Of a stretch of 8,626 nucleotides of DNA, positions 1 through 6,436 are shown in pieces. Source of the stretch: Spirochaetota bacterium. Lineage in GTDB: Bacteria > Spirochaetota > Spirochaetia > Treponematales > UBA12059. Positions within the stretch are counted from its first letter, which is position 1; each line of letters starts with the position of its first letter. The notes beneath the pieces were generated by a model. It was given only the letters and a program-made list of their open reading frames with translations, did no database searches and was not told where the DNA came from. The translations under genes and the position numbers were made by a program. Location of the stretch: positions 1-8,626 of the forward strand of contig JAKQNL010000446.1 of assembly GCA_029565815.1 (NCBI GenBank), read 5' to 3'.

Positions 1-2
1 GC

Positions 3-611
3 CTGGAGCCTGCGCAGATCATCGCTCTCGCTCGCATCAAACGCGCCGCGGCCATCGTCAACGGCGAGATGGGCATCATCGATCCAGCTGTCGCACAGGC
101 AATCGTGGGGGCCGCAGACGAAATCATCGCCGGATCCCACCATGACCACTTCCCCGTCGACACCTACCAGACCGGCAGCGGCACCTCGTCCAACATGAAC
201 ATGAACGAGGTGCTCGGCCTCCTCGCCACGAAGTCCCACGGTGCCACAGTTCACCCCAACGACCACGTGAATGCCTCCCAGTCATCCAATGACGTCTTCC
301 CGACCTCGGTGCACATCGCGGTGACGGGCGCGCTATTGCGGGACCTCATCCCGTCGCTGGAGCATCTCGCTACTGCGCTGGAGGCCAAGGCCGCACTGTG
401 GAAGACGGCGGTCAAGGCGGGGCGAAGGCATCGGGAGTATACTTCACTGCGGGGACAGACCCCGGGCGCGGGCTTAAACCTGGGGTGCGGCCAGCCGGAG
501 GGCGTCGCCCAGCTCGTCCAGAATGTGCGGGCCCTTGCGCCACCGGTGCCAGTACAGGGTCAGGTTAAGCCTGGCCCGCTGGTCCAGTTCCACCAGGCGG
601 CCGGACTGTAG
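3..611 (+). CDS. fumC: Class II fumarate hydratase, internal fragment (5' cut by window, 3' broken at about 425)
   Basis: Class II fumarase interconverts fumarate and malate in the TCA cycle. The frame is open from base 3, and an intact gene would begin before the window, so the ATG at 69 is internal. Recognisable motifs in order are the KRAAAIVN helix, GSGTSSNMN (substrate site), HPNDHVN and SQSSND. Homology ends at VKAGR, codon 423-425. In intact enzymes this is followed by THLMDA with the catalytic histidine; here the frame reads RHREYTS and runs to a TAG at 609-611 antisense to the regulator gene. The catalytic His, the later catalytic Ser and the GSSxMPxKxNP signature are therefore absent, and only about 141 of roughly 470 residues are fumarase. 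All 11 isoleucines are ATC and the sequence resembles actinobacterial FumC, unlike the rest of the window. It cannot encode a working enzyme from this DNA. Family call is firm; its origin (remnant or assembly chimera) is open. Confidence 0.85.
   Translation: MEPAQIIALARIKRAAAIVNGEMGIIDPAVAQAIVGAADEIIAGSHHDHFPVDTYQTGSGTSSNMNMNEVLGLLATKSHGATVHPNDHVNASQSSNDVFPTSVHIAVTGALLRDLIPSLEHLATALEAKAALWKTAVKAGRRHREYTSLRGQTPGAGLNLGCGQPEGVAQLVQNVRALAPPVPVQGQVKPGPLVQFHQAAGL
423..473. other. Abrupt junction between fumarase fragment and argP-side DNA
   Basis: Fumarase homology stops within a codon or two of base 425, and the stop codon of the minus-strand regulator begins at 474. The 48 bases between match nothing I recognise apart from a short hairpin at 450-464. 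No transposase, target duplication or tRNA is visible here. Codon habits differ on the two sides. Either a recombination event or a chimeric contig would produce this picture. Confidence 0.6.
450..464. repeat. Short inverted repeat downstream of argP (GGGACAGACCC motif)
   Basis: CGGGG-ACAGA-CCCCG forms a 5-bp stem with a 5-base loop, 10 bases past the argP stop codon. No T-run follows on the minus strand, so it is a poor intrinsic terminator. Its core GGGACAGACCC (452-462) matches GGGTCAGACCC at 1423-1433 in 10 of 11 positions, so similar motifs bracket argP. Confidence 0.45.
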
Positions 612-1355
612 GTGCGGCCTAGCCTGTATATCGGTAGCCAGCCCGTAGCCCAGCCCTGCCAGCAGTAACTCCATGTACGCCTCCGTAGAAGGCGCATAGT
701 GGGCCGGGCAGGGCGGTGGCTCCGTACCCAACAGGTAGCGCAATGCGCTGTACTGCAGGCTGTCGTTCCTATCCGAATGCACCAAGGGAGCCAGGGCTAG
801 GTGCTGGGGGCCCATGCCGGCGGGGAAATAGCTGTCCCGGAATTCCGGGCTGGCTACCAGTTTGTAGCGCAGTGTGCCCAAGAGGCTCACCGTACAGCCC
901 TGTACCGCCTCGGCCTGGGGACTGACGCATGCGGACGCCGTTCCATCCTTTAGAAAACCAAGCACACGGTCCTGATCATCCTGCAGTATTTCCACGGTGA
1001 GCCGTCGGCTACGCAAAAACGGTATGAGCGCATGCATAAGCCAGGCTGACAGGCTGTCGGTATGCACCCCTATGGAAAGCTGGCGGTATGAGCCCTCGTC
1101 CACCGGGGACAGGTCTGTGGCCAGTTCGTCCTCCAGGTCCCGCACCTGCCGCCAGTGTCTGAGGATACGCTCTCCCACGACCGTAGCGCGCGGCGGATTC
1201 TCCCGCACCACCAGCACCTCGCCCAGTTCCAGCTCCAGCTGTCGTATACGTTGAGACACCGCCGACTGGGTGATGGACAAAGCGTGGGCGGCTCTCTCAA
1301 AGCCACCACGCTCGATGACGGACGCGAAGGCTTCAAGCAATCGGTATTCAAGCAT
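474..1355 (-). CDS. argP: ArgP/LysG-family LysR-type transcriptional regulator
   Basis: This is a 293-residue LysR-type regulator (E. coli ArgP has 297). The N-terminal winged helix-turn-helix, about residues 3-60, contains [18 protein letters not shown], close to the ArgP sequence [18 protein letters not shown], followed by [12 protein letters not shown], which parallels the ArgP stretch RTVPPRPTEQG. From about residue 90 to the end is the effector-binding domain, with the ArgP-like blocks [29 protein letters not shown]-like STEAYMELL and LTLYWHRW. ArgP and LysG proteins sense basic amino acids (lysine, arginine, histidine in actinobacterial LysG) and usually control an exporter. No exporter is present here; the gene is divergent from hutHU with 90 bases between start codons. 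That suggests control of histidine degradation, which is inference. The ATG at 1355 fits the family N-terminus, but no Shine-Dalgarno precedes it, and a promoter candidate would start transcription at or next to the ATG. The symbol reflects family, not proven function. Confidence 0.88.
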   Translation of the reverse strand: MLEYRLLEAFASVIERGGFERAAHALSITQSAVSQRIRQLELELGEVLVVRENPPRATVVGERILRHWRQVRDLEDELATDLSPVDEGSYRQLSIGVHTDSLSAWLMHALIPFLRSRRLTVEILQDDQDRVLGFLKDGTASACVSPQAEAVQGCTVSLLGTLRYKLVASPEFRDSYFPAGMGPQHLALAPLVHSDRNDSLQYSALRYLLGTEPPPCPAHYAPSTEAYMELLLAGLGYGLATDIQARPHLQSGRLVELDQRARLNLTLYWHRWRKGPHILDELGDALRLAAPQV

Positions 1356-1360
1356 GGGCT

Positions 1361-1389
1361 ATAGTAATCTGGCTAATGGATTATGAAAA
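1361..1389 (-). promoter_or_regulatory. Candidate argP promoter giving a leaderless mRNA
   Basis: On the minus strand TTTTCA (1389-1384) and TACTAT (1366-1361) are separated by 17 bases. Each matches its sigma-70 consensus hexamer at four of six positions. The expected start site falls at about the A of the argP ATG (1355), which fits the missing ribosome-binding site. The hexamers are only partial matches. Confidence 0.35.
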
Positions 1390-1397
1390 GCATTAAT

Positions 1398-1426
1398 TTT
1401 ACATTTTGCGCAAAATCTGCTAGGGT
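1398..1426 (+). promoter_or_regulatory. Candidate hutH promoter
   Basis: TTTACA (1398-1403, five of six against TTGACA) is followed after 17 bases by TAGGGT (1421-1426, three of six against TATAAT). Transcription would start near 1433, leaving a leader of roughly a dozen bases before the hutH ATG. The weak -10 fits a promoter that needs an activator, but the assignment is tentative. Confidence 0.35.
1403..1416. promoter_or_regulatory. Perfect 14-bp palindrome, candidate operator in the argP-hutH intergenic region
   Basis: ATTTTGC-GCAAAAT is an exact palindrome centred between 1409 and 1410. It lies inside the 17-base spacer of the candidate hutH promoter and about 50 bases upstream of argP. 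A symmetric site here suits a dimeric regulator. It does not strictly fit the LysR T-N11-A box, so the binder may be ArgP or another protein. Confidence 0.5.
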
Positions 1427-1434
1427 CAGACCCT
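1422..1434. repeat. Inverted repeat just before the hutH ribosome-binding site
   Basis: AGGGT-CAG-ACCCT is a 5-bp inverted repeat with a 3-base loop, ending two bases before the hutH Shine-Dalgarno (1437). Its core resembles the motif at 452-462 on the far side of argP (one mismatch in 11). It could be an operator half, part of a dispersed repeat, or chance. Confidence 0.4.
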
Positions 1435-1436
1435 GC

Positions 1437-1441
1437 GGAGG
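1437..1441 (+). promoter_or_regulatory. hutH ribosome-binding site
   Basis: GGAGG sits four bases before the ATG at 1446 and decides the start. The upstream in-frame ATG at 1383 would add 21 residues not typical of histidase, has no such site, and would lie upstream of the candidate transcription start. Confidence 0.75.
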
Positions 1442-1445
1442 TTCC

Positions 1446-2996
1446 ATGGAAAACATAGTGCTGGACGGCCAGTCGGTAACCATCAAGGATTTTGTGCTTG
1501 CAGCCCGCTATGGCGCAAAAATTATGCTGGACGACGAAGCGGCTGAGCGAGTCGATGAAGCCAGGCAGGTGGTGGAGCGCTGTGTGGACGAAAACCTGGT
1601 CCGCTACGGCATAACCACCGGCTTTGGCAAGTTTTGCGATGTGGTCATCAGTAAGGAAGACAACGCGGCCCTGCAAAAGAACCTTATTATGAGCCACGCT
1701 GTCGGCGTTGGAGAGCCCCTTCCGATAGAGGCTGCCCGCGGCATGCTTGTGTTGCGCGCAAACGCCCTTGCTCACGGCAATTCCGGCGCCCGATTATCGA
1801 CCATCCAGGCTCTTGTCAATATGCTCAATGCAGGCGTGGTTCCTGTGGTTCCGGAAAAAGGTTCCCTTGGCGCTTCCGGCGACCTGGCTCCGCTGTCCCA
1901 CGTGGCCATAGCCCTGTGCGGCATGGGCGAGTGCTTTTACAAGGGCACGCGCATGCCTTCATCCGATGCGCTGTCCGCCGCCGGCCTTACACCGATAGTG
2001 CTGTCCGCAAAGGAGGGTCTGTCCCTCATTAACGGCACCCAGTGTATGACCAGCGTCGGCGCATTGGCTGTATGGGACGCATGGAAACTGGTACGGACAG
2101 CCGATGTGGCCGCAGCCCTTACCAGCCAAGCCCTGCGCGGCATCACCGACGCATACGACCCCCGGGTGCATGAAGCACGGGGCCAGGCCGGCCAAATTGA
2201 CTGTGCGGAAAACCTGCTTGCCCTGCTGGAAGGCTCCGAATTGTCCACGCGCCAGGGGCAGGAGCGCGTGCAGGATGCCTACACCCTGCGCTGTATCCCG
2301 CAGATACACGGTGCTTCCCGCGACGCGATAGGCTATGTGTGGGATATCGTGTCCCGCGAGCTTAATGCCGTAACCGACAACCCGCTCATATTCATCAACC
2401 CCGATGACGCATCCGGCGGCGATATTATTTCCGGCGGCAATTTCCACGGCCAGCCAGTGGCCCTGGCCATGGACTTTTTGGGCATAGCCGCGGCCGAGCT
2501 TGCAAACGTGTCGGAGCGACGCATCGAGCGCCTGGTGAATCCAGCCCTGTCCAACGGCTTACCCGCTTTCCTGGTGCAAGACGGCGGGCTCAATTCCGGC
2601 TTCATGATCATCCAGTACACGGCCGCATCGCTGGTGTCCGAAAACAAGGTGCTAGCCCATCCTGCAAGCGTGGACTCAATCCCGTCAAGCGCAAATCAGG
2701 AAGACCATGTGTCCATGGGCACGATAGCCGCGCGCAAAGCCCGCCAGATTGTGGATAACGCGCGCACGGTCATCGCGCTGGAGCTTTTGTCTGCCTGCCA
2801 GGCCATAGACCTTGCAGGCAGTGCGAACAAGCTGTCTGAGCCGACCAAGGCCGCCTACCGGCTGATACGCTCCGTTGCTCCCATGGTGAAAGAAGACCGC
2901 ATCATGTACCAGGACATACAGGCAGTGCTTGCCCTGGTAGCGGACGGAGCGGTGCTCCGGGCAGCCGAGGAAAGCCTTGGCCGAGAAGCCGACTAG
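1446..2996 (+). CDS. hutH: Histidine ammonia-lyase (histidase)
   Basis: HutH is a cytoplasmic tetramer that removes ammonia from L-histidine to give trans-urocanate, the first step of histidine degradation. The 516-residue product is full length for the family (about 505-515). The Ala143-Ser144-Gly145 triplet in SLGASGDLAPLSH forms the MIO electrophile. Other active-site landmarks are Tyr54 in RYGITTGFG, His84 in MSHAVGVG, Asn196 in SLINGTQ, Arg282 in YTLRCIPQ, Phe333 in GNFHG and Glu419 in NQEDHVSMG. These separate it from phenylalanine and tyrosine lyases, which differ at the selectivity positions. It is the first gene of a two-gene unit, with hutU 12 bases downstream, and is divergent from the argP-like gene. 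About a dozen isoleucines use ATA, a host codon habit absent from the fumarase fragment. Nothing appears broken or missing. Confidence 0.96.
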   Translation: MENIVLDGQSVTIKDFVLAARYGAKIMLDDEAAERVDEARQVVERCVDENLVRYGITTGFGKFCDVVISKEDNAALQKNLIMSHAVGVGEPLPIEAARGMLVLRANALAHGNSGARLSTIQALVNMLNAGVVPVVPEKGSLGASGDLAPLSHVAIALCGMGECFYKGTRMPSSDALSAAGLTPIVLSAKEGLSLINGTQCMTSVGALAVWDAWKLVRTADVAAALTSQALRGITDAYDPRVHEARGQAGQIDCAENLLALLEGSELSTRQGQERVQDAYTLRCIPQIHGASRDAIGYVWDIVSRELNAVTDNPLIFINPDDASGGDIISGGNFHGQPVALAMDFLGIAAAELANVSERRIERLVNPALSNGLPAFLVQDGGLNSGFMIIQYTAASLVSENKVLAHPASVDSIPSSANQEDHVSMGTIAARKARQIVDNARTVIALELLSACQAIDLAGSANKLSEPTKAAYRLIRSVAPMVKEDRIMYQDIQAVLALVADGAVLRAAEESLGREAD

Positions 2997-3008
2997 AAAG
3001 GAAAGCGC

Positions 3009-5021
3009 ATGAACAATTTTGACGTCAGCAACGCAATGACCATACGGCTGGACTTTGACAGCCTGCCGCCCGAACCTGTTTTTGCCCACGGCATACGCCG
3101 AGCTCCAAAGCGCGAAGTGCACCTGAATAAAGCGCACGAGGCTCTTGCCCTGCGTAACGCCCTGCGCTATCTGCCGCAAGAACTGCACCAGGCAATGGCT
3201 CCAGAATTCCTGGCGGAACTGCGCACGCGCGGCCGCATATACGGCTACCGCTTCCGGCCGGAAGGACTCATCACGGGCAAGGGCATAGACCACTACAAAG
3301 GCGCGTGCATGGAGGGCAAGGCCTTCCAGGTGATGATAGACAACAACCTGGACTTTGACGTAGCCCTGTATCCATACGAACTGGTTACCTACGGCGAAAC
3401 CGGCCAGGTGTGCCAAAACTGGATGCAGTACCGGCTCATCAAAAAATACCTGGAAGTACTGGATCACAACACGACCCTGGTCATCGAAAGCGGCCATCCG
3501 CTTGGCTTGTTCAAAAGCCACGCACTGGCGCCCCGCGTCATCATCACCAACGGCCTTATGATAGGCATGTTCGACAACCAGAAAGATTTTAACCACGCGG
3601 CCGCGCTTGGCGTCGCAAACTACGGCCAGATGACAGCCGGCGGCTGGATGTATATCGGGCCTCAGGGCATAGTGCACGGAACCTTCAACACGCTCCTCAA
3701 CGCAGGCCGGCTTAAGCTGGGTGTTCCGCAAAGCGGCGACCTGGCCGGAAAGCTGTTTGTGTCCTCCGGTTTGGGCGGCATGTCCGGGGCCCAGGGCAAG
3801 GCAGCCGTCATAGCCGGAGCCGCGTCCATCATAGCCGAGGTAGACCCATCCCGCGTTAAAACGCGCTTCGACCAAGGCTGGGTGTCCTGCGTGGAAACCA
3901 CCGTGCAGGGGGCTTTTGACCGGGCTCGCGAAGCGCAAAAAGCCGGCAAAGCGGTGGCGGTTGCCTTTCAGGGCAATATCATCGACCTGTTGGAACACGC
4001 CGACGTGCGGGGTATCCATATCGACCTATTGTCGGACCAGACCAGCTGTCACGCGGCCTACGAAGGCGGCTACTGCCCGGCGGGCATAAGCTTTGACGAA
4101 CGCACGCGCCTCCTCAAGGACGAGCCGGATCGTTTCCGCGCCCTGGTGGATCAAAGCCTTGCCCGGCACTTTGCCGTAATCCGGCGCTTGTCCGCGCGAG
4201 GCACTTACTTCTTTGACTACGGCAACAGCTTTCTCAAAGCCGTCTACGATGCAGGTGTGCGCGAGGTGTCCAAAAACGGCGTGGACGAAAAGGATGGCTT
4301 TATATTCCCCAGTTATGTGGAAGACATACTGGGCCCAGAGCTATTCGATTACGGCTACGGCCCATTCCGCTGGGTATGTCTGTCCGGCAAGGACGACGAC
4401 CTGCGCAAGACCGACGCAGCAGCCATGGCCTGTATCGACCCGAATCGGCGCGGTCAGGATCGGGACAACTGGCAGTGGATCAAAGATGCCGAGAAGAACC
4501 GCCTGGTGGTCGGCACCCGCGCGCGCATTCTGTACCAGGACGCCATGGGCCGCATGAACATAGCCCTCAAGTTCAACGACATGGTGCGTAAGGGCGAGGT
4601 TGGGCCAATCATGCTTGGGCGCGACCACCACGACTGTGGCGGCACGGATAGCCCGTTCCGCGAAACCAGCAACATCAAGGACGGGTCCAATGTCATGGCA
4701 GACATGGCGGTGCAGAACTTCGCCGGCGACGCGGCCCGCGGCATGAGCCTTATAGCCCTGCACAACGGTGGCGGGGTTGGTATAGGCAAGTCGGTGAACG
4801 GCGGCTTCGGCATGGTGCTGGACGGCTCCGAGCGCGTGGATACCGTGTTGCGCATGGCTATGCCCTGGGATGTGATGGGCGGCGTAGCGCGGCGGGCTTG
4901 GGCACGCAATGCTCATGCTATGGAAGTGTCCGCAGAGTACAACAGCCGCTATGCCGACTTTGGCCACATCACCCTGCCGTACCTGGTGGACGACGGGCTT
5001 GTGGACAAGACAGTAGGCTGA
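3009..5021 (+). CDS. hutU: Urocanate hydratase, long form
   Basis: Urocanase adds water to urocanate to give imidazolone-5-propionate, using tightly bound NAD+ as an electrophile. At 670 residues this is the long form, like animal UROC1 (about 676), not the roughly 555-residue Pseudomonas type. Visible landmarks are ITGKGIDHYKGAC (89-101), the NAD-binding glycine run SSGLGGMSGAQ (252-262), SDQTSCH (342-348), YGPFRWVCLSG (450-460), ARILY (505-509), LGRDHHDCGGTDSPFRET (536-553) and HNGGGVG (585-591). The classical FQGLPxRICW signature with its cysteine is replaced by VGTRARILY, as remembered for human UROC1, so this is a subfamily trait and not a lesion. AAAGGA (2997-3002) lies six bases before the ATG, and the 12-base gap to hutH implies one transcript. 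A hairpin terminator candidate follows. No hutI, hutF, hutG or ftcD accompanies it. Confidence 0.96.
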   Translation: MNNFDVSNAMTIRLDFDSLPPEPVFAHGIRRAPKREVHLNKAHEALALRNALRYLPQELHQAMAPEFLAELRTRGRIYGYRFRPEGLITGKGIDHYKGACMEGKAFQVMIDNNLDFDVALYPYELVTYGETGQVCQNWMQYRLIKKYLEVLDHNTTLVIESGHPLGLFKSHALAPRVIITNGLMIGMFDNQKDFNHAAALGVANYGQMTAGGWMYIGPQGIVHGTFNTLLNAGRLKLGVPQSGDLAGKLFVSSGLGGMSGAQGKAAVIAGAASIIAEVDPSRVKTRFDQGWVSCVETTVQGAFDRAREAQKAGKAVAVAFQGNIIDLLEHADVRGIHIDLLSDQTSCHAAYEGGYCPAGISFDERTRLLKDEPDRFRALVDQSLARHFAVIRRLSARGTYFFDYGNSFLKAVYDAGVREVSKNGVDEKDGFIFPSYVEDILGPELFDYGYGPFRWVCLSGKDDDLRKTDAAAMACIDPNRRGQDRDNWQWIKDAEKNRLVVGTRARILYQDAMGRMNIALKFNDMVRKGEVGPIMLGRDHHDCGGTDSPFRETSNIKDGSNVMADMAVQNFAGDAARGMSLIALHNGGGVGIGKSVNGGFGMVLDGSERVDTVLRMAMPWDVMGGVARRAWARNAHAMEVSAEYNSRYADFGHITLPYLVDDGLVDKTVG

Positions 5022-5028
5022 GCTAGCG

Positions 5029-5059
5029 GGCCGGATAATGCTCAACTCGTTATTCGGCC
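5029..5059 (+). terminator. Hairpin terminator candidate after hutHU
   Basis: Arms 5029-5040 and 5048-5059 form a 12-bp stem with two G-T wobbles and a 7-base loop. TACTTTTG follows on the plus strand. It fills the gap between the convergent hutU and cyclase genes and reaches the first base of the cyclase stop triplet. The T-run is short (TTTT at 5063-5066), so efficiency is uncertain. On the minus strand no T-run follows, so it is better suited to ending the hut transcript than the cyclase transcript. Confidence 0.65.
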
Positions 5060-6327
5060 TACTTTTGTCCGTACACTGCCTGTGGCTGGGTTTTGCCGCG
5101 GAACAAAACCTCGCCCATGGTCTGGAACTTGCTCTGCAGTTCCAGCGACAAGAGTTTGTACGCAGGCGAGCTAACCAGCATTTCCTGGCGGAACTCCCGG
5201 CACAGCGAATCGAGGCGGGCAGCCATGGCGACCGCGTCGCCCAACACGGATATGCGGCGGTCGCCACCGGCTGCCGCTAGTTCGCCGACGGTAGCCTTGC
5301 CGGCATGAACGCCTATGCTCATGTGTTTAACCAGGGGCAGGCGGTGCGATGCTAGGTCTTCTTGTAGATAGGGGAATTCCTTCTGGAAATCCAGGGCGCA
5401 GTTCACGGCGTTTTCCGCGTAATCTTTGTCGCCTAAGAGACCAAACACGGCCACCACGGAATCTCCCACAAACTGGTCGATAACACCGTTGTGCCGCCTA
5501 ACTACCAGGTCCCACAGGCCGTAGTAGCGGTTTAAAAGCCCCATGGTTTCGGTAGCCCCTTCTTTTTCAACCAGGGCGGTAAAGTTCCACAGGTCAGCGT
5601 ACAGTATGGCTACGTCCTGGGTTGCTCCCTTGCGGTACAGTTGTTGCTGTGTCGCGTCCAGCCGGGGCGGTTCTATCACCGCGTACACGGAGTCCAGCCT
5701 GGCTTGCAGGGAAATCTGCTTGATCTTGTCCGACATCTGGAACAGGCCGAACATGAGCGCGCCGAACATGAAGAAGATATGCTGGCTGCTTCGGGCAAAC
5801 GCTACGAAGGCCGGAACGAAGTTGTCCAGGGCAAGCGACGCTATAAGCCCCTGGTAGCCCAGCTCGCCGGCATCGTAAGCCTTGGTAGAACTAATGCGCA
5901 GGTCCAGATAAAAGTAAAAGAAAATAAATGTAAACACGGTACCAAGGGTAAGGAGGGTTTCCGCGATGCGTTTTGGCCACTTGCGGCGGAACCATACGCC
6001 GAGCGCCTGGATGCCGCCCAGGTAGATGGCCGTCGCCCATAGGAAGAAACTGGCCATATCCAGGGGGAAGACCGGCCCCGACAGGGATTGCATGCCAGAA
6101 TATCCAAGCGGCGTCATGAGCGAGAACGCAAAGCGCGCAAGCGGCCGGTGGCCGAAGCGGGCCAACAGTCCTATCTGCATGAACAGGAAGGCTATCAATG
6201 TGAGCAGGGCTACATCCGTCGGCCGTATGACCGGTGGGGACGCGAACAGTATGATAATGTAAAAAATGACAAACTGGCTGGAATAGAGGAAAAATTCTTC
6301 CAGATACCGTCTGGGCAAAAATCGCAT
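5059..6327 (-). CDS. Membrane-anchored class III adenylate/guanylate cyclase-domain protein with atypical active site
   Basis: The product has 422 residues. The N-terminal half holds about five to six hydrophobic segments (near 12-30, 37-56, a weaker one at 66-84, 90-111, 120-140 and 181-198). A linker (200-235) leads into a class III nucleotidyl cyclase domain (236-422) facing the cytoplasm. Both metal-binding aspartates are present: Asp245 in LYADLWNFT and Asp289 in FVGDSVVAVFG. The base-selecting position three before the GD glycine is Gln285, where adenylate cyclases have Lys (DKFIGD), and the transition-state Asn of GDxVNxAxR is Ala367, with Arg371 kept. Ser360 sits at the second base-selecting position. 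It may make cAMP or another cyclic nucleotide weakly, or act without catalysis. AGAGAGG (6339-6333) five bases before the ATG sets the start. The open frame continues upstream to 6975 only because it runs antisense through the neighbouring lipoprotein gene. It converges on hutU and diverges from that lipoprotein. Confidence 0.88.
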   Translation of the reverse strand: MRFLPRRYLEEFFLYSSQFVIFYIIILFASPPVIRPTDVALLTLIAFLFMQIGLLARFGHRPLARFAFSLMTPLGYSGMQSLSGPVFPLDMASFFLWATAIYLGGIQALGVWFRRKWPKRIAETLLTLGTVFTFIFFYFYLDLRISSTKAYDAGELGYQGLIASLALDNFVPAFVAFARSSQHIFFMFGALMFGLFQMSDKIKQISLQARLDSVYAVIEPPRLDATQQQLYRKGATQDVAILYADLWNFTALVEKEGATETMGLLNRYYGLWDLVVRRHNGVIDQFVGDSVVAVFGLLGDKDYAENAVNCALDFQKEFPYLQEDLASHRLPLVKHMSIGVHAGKATVGELAAAGGDRRISVLGDAVAMAARLDSLCREFRQEMLVSSPAYKLLSLELQSKFQTMGEVLFRGKTQPQAVYGQK

Positions 6328-6332
6328 GCATG

Positions 6333-6339
6333 CCTCTCT
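6333..6339 (-). promoter_or_regulatory. Cyclase ribosome-binding site
   Basis: AGAGAGG on the minus strand ends five bases before the ATG at 6327. It supports a start at MRFLPRRYLEE and rejects the much longer frame beginning at 6975. Confidence 0.65.
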
Positions 6340-6353
6340 GGCAAAATGTGCTT

Positions 6354-6367
6354 GGACCAAACGGTCC
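6354..6367. repeat. Inverted repeat in the cyclase-lipoprotein divergent region
   Basis: GGACC-AAAC-GGTCC has 5-bp arms and a 4-base loop, within the 109-base gap between the two divergent start codons. It could be a regulator site or a small hairpin in the cyclase leader. No strong promoter is evident in this gap; the best plus-strand candidate is TGCTACCAT (6402-6410), an extended -10-like sequence without a clear -35. Confidence 0.3.
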
Positions 6368-6426
6368 GCTGGCTGCAATGATACCCGAAAAAGCCGCTCC
6401 GTGCTACCATGAAGCGATTTTCTTGT

Positions 6427-6431
6427 GGAGG
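6427..6431 (+). promoter_or_regulatory. Ribosome-binding site selecting the GTG start at 6437
   Basis: GGAGG lies five bases before GTG at 6437. The earlier in-frame GTG at 6425 overlaps this site and would put acidic residues (GluAsp) ahead of the signal peptide, so 6437 is preferred. Confidence 0.7.
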
Positions 6432-6436
6432 ATGCT

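Noticed and set aside
450..464. Hairpin after argP as an intrinsic terminator
   Set aside because: The stem is only 5 bp and no T-run follows on the minus strand.
1383..1445. Upstream ATG at 1383 as the hutH start
   Set aside because: It would place the candidate promoter and operator inside the coding region; the ATG at 1446 has GGAGG and matches the usual histidase N-terminus.
2015..2025. GGGTCTGTCCC in hutH as a functional repeat copy
   Set aside because: It encodes part of the invariant EGLSLINGT segment, so protein constraint explains most of it; kept only as a note in the motif finding.
2685..4019. 444-codon open frame on the minus strand across the end of hutH and the first half of hutU
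   Set aside because: It lies fully antisense to two genes with unmistakable homology and has no recognisable domain; high GC makes such frames common.
4341..5267. 308-codon minus-strand frame across the end of hutU and the cyclase C-terminus
   Set aside because: It overlaps both real genes and the hairpin between them and resembles no known protein.
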